Of a stretch of 64,000 nucleotides of DNA, positions 26,054 to 36,857 are shown one piece after another. Source of the DNA: Saccharum officinarum. Its lineage: Eukaryota; Streptophyta; Magnoliopsida; Poales; Poaceae. The DNA lies in the NCBI GenBank assembly GCA_020631735.1, contig CM036159.1:22607511-22671510 (forward strand), in the 5' to 3' direction. The notes below the pieces were generated by a model. The model did not search any database. It was not told the DNA's origin and saw only the letters and a program-made list of their open reading frames with translations. Numbering within the stretch: the stretch's first letter is position 1; each line of letters starts with the position of its first letter. The translations under genes and the position numbers were made by a program.

Positions 26054-27063
26054 ACATATGACCAAACATCATTAGCCTGATTAAACTGAATGGTCCTGGA
26101 GAGAATGAGAAAGTTTCTAAAATTGCTCAAAAGCTTCAACAGACAAAGGAAAATGGAAGAGCTCTTCAAAAGGGACAATGGAGACTGCAGCTTTAAGAGT
26201 AGTGTACTGGGACTTAGCATAGGAAAAAAGCTCAGGATAAGACTGATGACAAATTCTCTGATTCCAAAGATCTAACCAGAGGAAACAAGTTGATCCACTT
26301 TGAATATTAATTCTTGCCATTTCTTTAAAAGATTCTAGTAGCTTCAAAATGTCTTTCCACTAGAAAGAACCTCTAAGAGGTCTATCTGATGAAGGCAAAA
26401 TGTTTCTAGAGTAATAGTGATCCCAAACCAATTGGACCCAAGGGATAGGTTGCTTATTAAAAATTTTGTGCAAATGTTTCATCAACAGACTTTCATTTTG
26501 AGTCTTGAGATCAAGAACACCAAGACCCCCTTAGGCTTAGGCAAGCACACCAGAGGCCAATCAGTCTTAGATGGATTTTTATTATTAAGATCAGATCCCT
26601 CTCCAGATGCAATGTTTTCTAAACTTATCAATTTGCTTGATCACAGTTTTTGGAAGAAGGAAAGTGCACATAGTGAAAGTGGGCAAAGCAGTAAGAACTG
26701 TATTTGTTAACTGTAATCTGCCAGCTTTAGTCAAGAATGAAGAGAAGGTAACCAATCGTTTTTCACATTTAGATACCAGAGGCCAGTATTGGGTTACTGT
26801 AGGTTTGGTGATACTAAGAGGAATCCCCAAATAAGTGAAAGGTAAGGATTCCTTAGAGCAGCCTAAGGTAGTAGCTAAGATGTTGAATTTGTCTTCAGAA
26901 ATATTGATGGAGACCATAAAAGATTTGTCAAAGTTTACTTGTAACCCAGTAGATTCAGCAAAAGAGTGCAAAATGTCCTTGAGTTGCATAACATCTCCTT
27001 GCATGAAGATAAGGGTATCATCAGCATATTGGAGAATTGGGAAGTCATCATTATTTTGCAGAG
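26054..27063 (-). pseudogene. LINE ORF2, RT C-terminal half
   Basis: On the minus strand this opens just before the catalytic YADD (27017-27028). It continues through FAESTGLQVNFDKS and TYLGIPLS to TKAGRLQLTNTVL, the usual order downstream of the plant LINE catalytic site. Past about 26590 further LINE-like text appears in other frames (GGLGVLDLKTQNESLLMKH and a Trp/Leu-rich stretch at 26117-26347), as in the zinc-finger-bearing C-terminal region. Frame changes and stops there show decay. Confidence 0.85.
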
Positions 27064-30000
27064 TGAAAGTCCCTAGTTTGGTTTTGGCTAATTGATGAAA
27101 CCTAAGTACTAATCACATGTGCTTGAGTGTTGACAGCAAAAGGTGATTGGTACACTTCTAAGTGATGGCAAGATGCATATTGATCATAATGACTTGGTGC
27201 CATACTTGGAGAAGAAGAGGAGATATAGTGCAATCCTATGGAGCTCAAGGAAAAGGTATAGATAGGATTTGCTTTTGGTGATCAAGACACCATAGAGAGT
27301 GTGATCACACTTAGGATCGATAGTCGTACTATAAAGAGGGGAATTTTTGGGGCTATTGATCACTTAAGTGTCACTAGATGAGATTCATTTGCATATGCAT
27401 TTAGATCTAGTGGTGAGCTAACTTAATGCCTCGAAAATGATTGTAAAAATGCTAACACACATGCACATGGTGATGTACGCTTGGTGATGTTAGCACATTT
27501 GCGAAGGCGGTGGAGTTTGAGTGGTAGAGATGGGTTTGGGGGCCCTCTCTCCCTCCCACCGAGCTTGCGAGGCGGGATTCGGCGCTTTTTGTGGAAGTGA
27601 AACACCTATTTTCCACTACGTCGGTGGCGAAAATTTTTTCTAGGTCATCGTGGATAGAAACGGAGGCGAACGGGGGTCACTGGGGTGACCGAAAGCTGAA
27701 CTGGATGCGGTCTCGGTATGACGGGACGTGTCCGGTCAGTTCTTCCCGCGTGCTGCGAACGCGCGCACCGACGCATCCGGTCACTCGCAGAACCGGCGCG
27801 TCCGGTCAGGCGCTAGAGGGACAGCAAACGCAAAGGGTCAATCGGATGCGGTGGCGCGTCCGGTCACGATCGACTGAACGCGTCCGATCATGTGTGGATG
27901 CTTACTGGAATCGACTGGACGCTAACACTGTGGCGTCCAGTCAATTCAAGCAGCGCGTCTGAAAGGTCTTAATGGCTAGAGGGGGGTGAATAGTCTTTTA
28001 AAAAATTCTACAAAGACAAGCTAAACAAGTTTATCAATATAACAAATAGCGAGATGCGAGTTTTGCTTAGCCTACGGGGTGTTTACAAGCCACCTATCCA
28101 ATTCACAATTTTAGTATATTTGCACTCAAACGCACAACTTAGCTACAACTAAAGCTAACTAGCTACACTAACAAGCTAGCAAGGTAACTAAGAAATTAAT
28201 ACAAGAGAGAGTTAGAAGGGTATCACCGAGGGGCGAAGTATTGAGCCAACCAATCAATATGATCAAGAGATGAATTCCACAATACAAAACCACTAGGATC
28301 GATTAATCACAATAAGAATGATGACACTAAGATTTATCTCGAGGTTCACGTGCTTGCCGGCACGCTAGTCCCGTTGTGTCCCTCTTCACCACGTGGTTCG
28401 GTGGCTAATCGGTCTCACACCGAGTCTCTCAAAAGGCGCCACAAGAACCTACCTAATGGTGAGAAGTTCTGACACGAGCAATCCACTAGAGTTGGAATTC
28501 GGCGCTCCGCCGGGGAACCACAACAACCCCTCACAATCACCGGAGGTGGCCAAGAACAATCACCAACTCTTGCCAACGCCTCCAAGCTGCTCCAAGCCAT
28601 CTAGGTGGTGGCAACCACCAAGAGAAACAATAATCCCACAGCAAATCAACCACCAAGTGCCAACTAGATACAATCTCACAATGCAAATGCACTTGGATCA
28701 CTTAATCTCACTTCGAATATGCAAAGAAGCAAGAGAGATGAGTGAGAGGGGATTTGCTTAGCTCAAAGTGCTCACAAGTATGTCAAAGAATGCAAGAGTT
28801 AGAGCTTTGAGCCAGCCAACGAGTATTTATAGACGTACCCCTTCGAATAGAGCCGTTAGGCACTTGAAAACACTACAGTCGCGTTGACCGGACGCGCTGG
28901 TCGCGCGGACCGGATGCGCAGGTGCGTACACCACCCATGCGCTAAGCATGACCAGATGCGCTGGTTGAATTGACCGGACGCGCGAAGCTCGACCGGACGC
29001 GCTAGTCAAGCCTGAGCAGCGCTCCAACGAATCAGCGACCGGACGCGTTGCTAGTCGCACCGGATGCCACAGTGCCAGCTTCCGGTTGGAGTCTAGTAAG
29101 CTCCCTCAACGACCGGATGTGTCCGATCACGTGTTGTAACAGAACCAACCAAATTATAAGAGCACAAGTACAAAAACAAGCGCCAAAACACTCAAATTTT
29201 CAAACTTGAGCCCATATAATCCCGGTAGTCAATCGAAACCACGAAGGATTTCAAACCAACTCGTTTACAACCAAGATCACATCATTCAACATAACACATC
29301 ACACGTTACATTTCACAAGTAGTTGGAAAATCCACTTACAACACACGGAGTCACAAATTATTACAAACCGGGTTCATAAAGTAGCGGAAGCATAACACAC
29401 GCACACTGTTCAAATACTACTGCTAGTCTTACAGATCAACATCCCACAAAATCATTTAGGAAAGGAAACTAATAGACGATCACGCCCGAGTGATCTAGTC
29501 CTCATCACCCGTGGGGTGGAGGCAGTTCTTGCAGAAGCCCTGATAAAGCATGTCATCTGCAACAAGAGGGAATAAACCCTGAGTACTGGAATGTACTCAT
29601 CTAGACTTACCCGTCGAAACGGAAAATAAGGGACACCAAGGATTTTGCATGGCTTTCATAAGTGGAGCTGGCTGACATCACATTTGCGGAAAAAGCATAA
29701 GTAATTGAGACTCCTTTAACCTATACTAGCAGTTATTTTTAACATTAACTTGTCATCTATCTTAGCACCTGTACTAAACATTCACTTGATTAAAATTAAA
29801 CAATAATATTATTATATCCATAGCAGGTATAATTTGCGGCAACATTATATCATTCGCTTAACCATCTGTTTAGTTTAATGAGATCTACGTTGCCGCTGCT
29901 CAAGTCAAGTGCTCACTAACCGGGAGCGACGGCGATTCAAATCGAATTCCTATCTAGCTGGAGGGGTATTTCTAACACTCACCGCGCAGGCCCCTGCCAG

Positions 30001-30573
30001 GGTCGCACAAGCCACCTTTCGTACAATTCAGGAGTCGCGGGTTCGAATGATGCCGCATCCTGAAGGGCAACACTCTGCCAGGTGATAGGGACTCTAACCC
30101 CCCTTGGTCTCACGCCAATGTTCCCAAGCACATCCTTACTACCTCCAAGATGCGACCTACCATTCGATTCCTGGCCTGAACCGTATTACTCGGCTTCGCG
30201 GTCGGAACGACTTATCCGACCAACTAAGTGTTAGACTGCGTTCAACATGACTCAAGGACGTACAACGAATCGGTCCTTAAACGACTCAAACGGGCATAGC
30301 TCCGCATCCAAGATGTGAAGTGTCTTGCGGCTGCACTATCGAACTCCCACCCGGTCTCAAATTCATTTTAAGGCATGGTTCCATCCATGATAGCCAACAT
30401 AGCCACTCGTGACCCATTCCTACATCTCGCGGATGACCGGAAATCACTCGACTTCTACCGGACTAAGCAGGGCTAAGCATTGACACATGTCTAAACCTAA
30501 TTTAAGGTTTAAGTATGATATCTGGACAAGGATAGGTATAATACAACAAGTGTTTTCACACAACTCCTATAAC

Positions 30574-30822
30574 TTAATGCAGTAAACAAGTAAAAGTACT
30601 CAAGATTGATATATAAAACAAATGGGTCAGCATGCACCGGGGCTTGCCTTTCAGGAATAAGGACGGGCGATGATCCGGGCACTCACGTAGATCGTCTACG
30701 GGAACTCCTTCGCTGGCTGGGTCCTCGGGCTCCCTCAGCTGCTCCTGATCCTCTTCCAGAATCGCTCTCTCGAACTCGAGGAGTGTCACTCCCTCCGGTA
30801 CACCTATTGCTTGAATGCACAA
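30574..30822 (-). CDS. Small acidic LTR-encoded peptide, copy 2 (hypothetical)
   Basis: 82 residues: GVPEGVTLLEFE, a Glu/Asp-rich stretch, then LRECPDHRPSLFLKGKPR and a hydrophobic tail. The GVPEGV block follows an acceptor-like CAATAG on the minus strand, so it may be an exon. About 60 core residues are shared with copy 3 and the ECPDHRPS block with copy 1. Function unknown. Confidence 0.4.
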   Translation of the reverse strand: MCIQAIGVPEGVTLLEFERAILEEDQEQLREPEDPASEGVPVDDLRECPDHRPSLFLKGKPRCMLTHLFYISILSTFTCLLH

Positions 30823-32279
30823 TAAATCTCATGGATGCATAAGAAGGAATGCAACATGCTCGGAATGGAATGCACTTCAGCAATTCTAGTGCTCTATTCA
30901 AATCACTTCAATAATAAGTGCAAATCTCTTCTCCGGTAGAGAAGTACTTACCTAGTCTACACAACCTAATGTATAATTGTTCCTCCTCAGTTAAGTCCTT
31001 AACACCTAACAATCAACAAGAACAACATTACTCAAGGTTACCACCAACCCAATCACAAAATATCGCAACAACACATTCTGGACAGCAGCTAAGTATTTCC
31101 ATCACAACTGTAGATTCAAAAATCCAAATGGCATGATACAAGACAATCTGGAAAGCTTATAAAATGCTCTACAATTCACTTTCAGACCTCAACACTTAAT
31201 TCCAAAGTTTACCTACTTGAGATTCTAAATTTCCAGAAATCTGTCCTCTCCAAACAGAAAGCAGTCATTTCTGGGCAGCCACTTTAAGCAGCTACAACTC
31301 CTAGACTACTAGGCCAAATGTCATCACATTTTTACACAAGCTAGTTTAACAAGTTTACTACCACTTTGGTATTCACAAGTTTTCCAGCAAACACTTTTAT
31401 CAAGGTTCAAATCCAAAAATACTACCAGCTATCCAGAGAACCTAGAAATGTGAAAATTAAATATTTATTCATGTGTCAAACTACCCTCATGACCAAACTA
31501 AAGACACTAATAGTTCACACATGTCATGAAACCACCAGAAAAGTAAGGTGTGACAATCCAAAACATTTATTTTAACAAATTTCTTAATTTACTTAATTAA
31601 TTAAGTGATAAATTAAACTTATATGCAAGCTGCTTAGAAAATTCTACAAAACTTACAGGAGGCTCTCTGCCCTACAAGGAGGCTAATATAAAAATTTGAA
31701 CTAAAGTTATTCACAGAAACTCCCTACACAAAATTCACAAGCCAAAAAGGCTGATTTTTTGCATAATTAATAAATCACATCGAAAAGTGTCAAACAACAG
31801 AAACCATATTTTTATTAGCAACCTTAGGGTACTAGGACACTCTCCATAAAATTTTATGAGCATTGCACATACAGAAAAATTATTAAAATTTATTGAAGTA
31901 TCTTCTAATATAACATGACAACATCATAACTTGAAAAGTACTCAAGCACTAGTATCCAAATTTTTACCAAAGCTAGCATATACATAAAATAACCTACCCA
32001 CCAAATTTCATAATTTTTGGAACAATACAACTCAAGTTATCCATTTAACAAGTTTATATTCAATTTAAAACACATTTCAAAGGCCTAATTAAATCTTCCA
32101 GAAAATAAACATCACATATATATTTGATATTTTTTCTAAATACTACACTTCAACCAGAGTCCAACAAAATTTAAATCATAATTTTTGGACAAGTTAAACC
32201 CTAGATATGAAAATCACAAACAACATTCAAAACTGTGAAAAGAATAAAGGAAAAAACCCAAAATTTCTAAACCCAACAG

Positions 32280-33500
32280 GGCTACTGGGCCGACCTGTCA
32301 CGCCAGCGCGGCCCAGACCGCGTGCGGCCCGATCTTGAACTTCCGCCCGCGCACGCCTGACAAGAGGGACCCGTGTGTCAGCGACACAAGGCAGGGGAGG
32401 CGGACGGCGGTGGTCGGAGCTCGCCGCCGGTGGGTCGGTCGGCGAAACCGAGGGCACCAGCGCGATCTCCGTCCTTCCCCGAGCCGATTGAGGTAGGGTG
32501 GAGAGGTTAGGTCAGTTCGAGGTGGCTCACCGACGGGAACGACGGCTCGACGGTGGCTGACCGCCGTGCTCCGGTCATCTCCGGTGACCAAAACGGTAAG
32601 ACAGAGAGGGAAAAGGACCAGTGAGCACAGGCAGAGAAAATAAGGTACACCTAAAGGGCAGTGGTTCGACGGAGAGGCTGGGCCACATGCTCAGTACCAC
32701 GACGGCGCACAGTTCACTCCGGCGAGCTCCACGTTCCGGTTAAGCTACGGCGGCATCGGGCACTCCGTCTTAGAAGGATGCACTACGACTGACGACGCAC
32801 TCCATGCGCACACTAGGGAGAGCAGAGACGGTTAGAACAAGGCTCGCCATGGAGGTTTGCCATCGGCGGCCATGGTGGGCGCGGCCAGCGCGCGACGCAC
32901 CCGCGGGCCGTTCCGACTTGCCCGGAAGGTTCCCGGCGGTAACATCTAACCCTGAGCATCCACACGGGTTGAGGAAGTGGGGATGGAGATCAGAGCAAGA
33001 AGAGAGCGGTAGAGACGAGCTGGCCACAGTGGACCGTGATGACAGCGATGACCCGGTGAGCTCCGAGCGAAAACAAGCCGGTAATGTGCCCTTACCTCCA
33101 CGCAATCGGCTCAGGCAAGAGGTGGAGGAGGTAGAGGGGTCCTAGGCAGAGCTGTGGCCAAGGTGGATTAAAGAATGGGGCGGTGGTGAGACTGTGATGC
33201 TAGAGCGCGAGCTCTGGGTTTGCAATGGTGATGGCGGTGGCGACCTCGTGCTCTCCGCGCGCGTGGGTGAAGGAATGAGGCCAAGGCGGAGGATTTGGAG
33301 CCGCGTGGTCCTGCTGGAGCCCGACATCACCTTCCCAAGTGATCAGGCGGCCGACGCGTGTCCTCCATGTGTCGAGCACAACCTGCCACCGGTCGGCGAC
33401 GATGGAGTTCAGGACTCCGGTTTCAGTCACATTGGTCGACTGACAGCGATACTTTGGCGCCGATTATCTCCTAATCTAGCTCGAGTCAGCAAAAGATGAT
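32280..33500 (-). other. GC-rich block of unit C
   Basis: Open frames occur in several frames on both strands (32298-32591, 32770-33105, 32804-33145, 33194-33499), as expected from high GC. C2 and the terminal copy have a similar block at the same place, so it is a regular part of this LTR family, perhaps its promoter or untranslated leader. No protein family is recognised. Confidence 0.45.
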
Positions 33501-35069
33501 AATAGCAATTTCGTAGAGCTATGTGAGGACTACAAGTTTGTCAATTGGAGCTTGGACTGGTTTGGCCTGGTTTTTGAGTTACACGGCGTTGAAGTGGGGT
33601 ACATTGAAACTGTAACTTCAATTTTCAGACTTAGAATTTTTTTAAAGTGTTGGGCAGTCCTTCAAACTGACTTGTGGGCTATTTTTGAGCATGTTTTGGT
33701 CATTTTCATAAGATGGCCATATTATAACTTTTGTTCCTTATGAATTTCTCAACAACTTTGCTTAAGGTTGCTCCTCCATGCAAGATTTCTAAGCTGGACT
33801 TTTTAAATAGTCAAACCAAAGCATTATAGGGTCAAGGATTGGTCAGTCAGCACCTAGGAGGGCATTTTGGTCATTTTGGTCAATATGAACATTGCTCCAC
33901 TATTTACCCTAAATGTAATTAAGGTGTTATAAGATGCCACTCTACACCTTGGTTACCCAAAATTACTAGTGCCACATAAGGTGAAACAAGCAAAACAATA
34001 TTTCCACCAAAATGTTGCATTATCATGTTGCACATGTTTCAAGACCTTGTTGCATCAATTGAGCCTATCATGGTATACTAACAACATTGTCATGTTTCGA
34101 AGTATGAGATCCCATGTTGTATCTACAAGTTGCACCACTCACATTTCATAAGCAAGTAAATTGTGAAACAAGCACATTAGGGTATGTTGCATACTCATGT
34201 TGCAAGCAAAATAAAGACATGAATGAGATGAATGATGCTCATGCTTATGAAATGCAATGCAATTATGGAAGCCAAACACCTGAGGTGTTACAAGTGTGAC
34301 CGGACGCGTCGCGCGTCCAATCAGCTCTTCGCCACGCTCTACACCTCTGGGTGCCCGACCAGACGCTCTGGTTCCGCGAGGGATCAGACGCGCCGGTTGC
34401 AAACCCTAACACCAGTGTGCCTGACTGCTGCGTTGAACTGACCGGACGCGTCTGGTCAAACCATGACCGTGTCCGGTGCAACGTCCGATCGCCCTGGTGA
34501 CCTCCGTTCGCCTCCATTTCTTTTCTAACTTCCGGCGTACTGGAAAATAGTCGTTTCAACTCCTCGAAAACACCTGAATCCTGCCTCGCAAGCTCAGCGG
34601 GAGGGAGAGAGGACCCCAAACCCTCTCTACCGCTCAAACTCCAACTCCATTGCAAAAGTGCTAACACCACTAAGTGATCACGTCATGTGCGAGTGTGTTA
34701 GCATTTTCACAATCATTTTTTGAGGGGTTATTAGTTATATCTAAATGCATATGATTATGAAATGCACACCTAGAGGCACTTAGGAGTTCAATAGCCGTGT
34801 TATTCCCCTCTTTATAGTATAACTATCTATCCTATAATGTAACCACACCCACTAGGTGTCTTGGTTACTAAAACACAATCCTTAAGCATATACTTTTGCG
34901 TTGATCACGTAGAGTTGCGTCTAAATCCAAGTGTGGCCATCATGATCACCATGTCCATCTTGCCACCAACCTTAGAATGTACTAATCCTCATATGCTATA
35001 TACAACTTAGGCATAGGATTAGTACTTAGGCATTGTCACTAATTACCAACACCAAACATATGACTTTCA

Positions 35070-35567
35070 ATCTCCCCCTTGTTGGTAATTGGTGACAATC
35101 CTTTCACAAAGATATTATGATAAAATTTTTATTGAACCCATGTCACATTGTCCAAGTATATTACCATATGTAAGAATTATGGACATGTGATCATAAATTC
35201 AAATTGATAGCAATGGCTCCCCCTACATGTATGCTATATGTTTGGATTTAGGAAGCACACATGCTTAGATAGGAAAATATAGGAGCATTGACTATCAATA
35301 GGTGCTAAGTGTTTTAGATTATAGACCTTTGAAGCGTGATACCATCGGAGTAGCGATAAACACCATCTTAGCACCTTGTATAGTTAGATACCACTTGGAA
35401 AAGCGTAAACATAACTAGAAACCTCGTGAGATCAACATTATAAGCAAGGCTCTAGTGCCACTTTAAAAAACATAAAGCAAGAAAAATCTAACTACTTCCT
35501 ATTCATGCTAGTACCTCAAAATACCATTCAAATTATACTAGTAAGTCACCACACAAAGCAATGTCAC
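35070..35567 (-). other. Internal 3' remnant and polypurine tract of B
   Basis: On the minus strand this matches the S1 region just ahead of its 3' LTR (about 20480-20971), ending AAGGGGGAGAT before the LTR. It is the only internal part of B that survives. Confidence 0.75.
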
Positions 35568-36857
35568 TAATTAGGCATAGGATTAGTACTTAGGTATTGT
35601 CACTAATTACCAACACCAAACATTGGACTTTCAGCGTCTGGTCACATGGTCAGCAACGCGAATTAGTGGCGACCGAACGCCTAGGCGCGTCCGATCAATT
35701 TTGATCGGCACGTCCGGTCACTCTAGTGCGTAAACGTGTACATTTAAGTGACCGTTACGATCGAACGAACAAGATTCAAAGCGAGACACGTGGCGTTCAT
35801 CGCGGAGGTCGTGGTAGAGCGATCGGACGCTGTGGCGCGTCCGGTTAGGCCGAACCAGCGCGTCCGGTCACCCCGAGTGTGGTTGTTTCGTGAGCCAACG
35901 ACTTTATTCTTTTGGGTGCTCCTATAAATACTTATTGGCCGGCTCCTAGAGGTCTCTCTTGGACATTTTGACTCTCTAACATCCTTTTGAGCTGAGCACA
36001 ACCCCTCCCACTCATCTTCCTTGCTTGATTGCCTAATCAAAGTGAGATTGAGTGATCTCGAGTGCATTTGTGTGTGAGTTTGCATTTAGTTGGCACTTGG
36101 GTGTTCTCTTGGCTACGGGATTCTTGTTACTCTTGGTGGTTGCCACCACCTAGACGGCTTGGAGGCAGCAGAGGAGTTGTGGCAAGAGTGGTGCTTGTTT
36201 TTGGCCACCTCCCGGTGATTTATGAGGGGTGTTGTGCCTTCCCTGACTGAGCGCCAAAGGCAAATCTAGTAAATTGCTCATGTCATTAAGTTACCTCACT
36301 TGCGGTAGGTTCTTGCGGTGCTCTTGGAGAGCTTGACTTTGGATTGCCAATTAGCCACCGAACCACGAAGTGGTGGTCGACACAACGGGGACGTAGCGTG
36401 CCGACAAGCATGTGAACCTCGAGAGAAAAATTATGTGTCACATTTGTGATTGATTTCTTGGATTTCTCCCGGTGATTGGTCTTCATATTGTTGTGATTGG
36501 TTCATTCCTCGACGCGGCGATATAAAGATCACATACCTCTTTTTTATATTCTGCAAACTAATTGTAACAAGCTCTTTAGTGTAATTAGTTTTGAGAACTT
36601 GTTTTATCTTGGGTAGTGTAGCTTGTCATCTCGTTGAGCTCTTTAGTGTAGCTAGCTTGTGAAAGCTCATAGTGACTTAGCCTTTGTTTGTTATAGTGAT
36701 CATAGTTACTAGAATTATTGGATAGGTGGCTTACAACCCTTGTAAAGTTAGAGCAAATTCGCATTTCGTCATTTGTTATACTAACCTTTTGCTCTAGTGA
36801 GTTTGTAGAATTTTTAATAGGCTATTCACCCCCCTCTAGCCATATTAGGACCTTTCA

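Larger units (their letters stand above)
29135..34292 (-). mobile_element. Gypsy-type long LTR unit C (5158 bp), reversed
   Basis: The ends are TGTAACAGAA and GGTGTTACA; on its own strand it starts TGTAACACCTCAGG. Flanks are CGTGT and AGTGT, a 4-of-5 match for a target duplication. It splits the 3' LTR of B. On its own strand it runs AT-rich start, GC-rich block (33500-32280), AT-rich block, small acidic frame, then blocks shared with C2. No gag, protease, RT or integrase was found. It is either a solo LTR of unusual length or a non-coding large retrotransposon derivative. Relatives are C2 and the terminal copy 61421-64000. Confidence 0.75.
27960..35633 (-). mobile_element. Sirevirus deletion derivative B, reversed
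   Basis: It is flanked by GCGTC on both sides (27955-27959 and 35634-35638). On the minus strand it begins with only about 65 bp of 5' LTR (35633 down to about 35568), jumps into the 3' end of the internal region (about 35567-35070, ending in the polypurine tract), then has a full 3' LTR (35069-27960) into which C is inserted. An internal deletion therefore removed most of the 5' LTR, gag and pol. It belongs to the S1 subfamily. Confidence 0.85.
27064..36857 (+). mobile_element. Sirevirus solo LTR A, hosting B and C
   Basis: The left end is TGAAAGTCCCTAGTTTGG and the right end ATTAGGACCTTTCA, as in the S2 LTR subfamily. The direct repeat CAGAG flanks it (27059-27063 and 36858-36862). Without insert B and one copy of its target duplication the LTR is about 2.1 kb and carries its own GCGTCCGGTC palindrome region (27690-27959 and 35634-35870). 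No internal domain or second LTR exists, so it is a solo LTR left by recombination between LTRs. Confidence 0.88.

Noticed and set aside
27064..36857. A reading of A as a full-length autonomous element
   Set aside because: No gag, pol, primer-binding site or second LTR of its own type lies between its ends; everything inside belongs to B and C.
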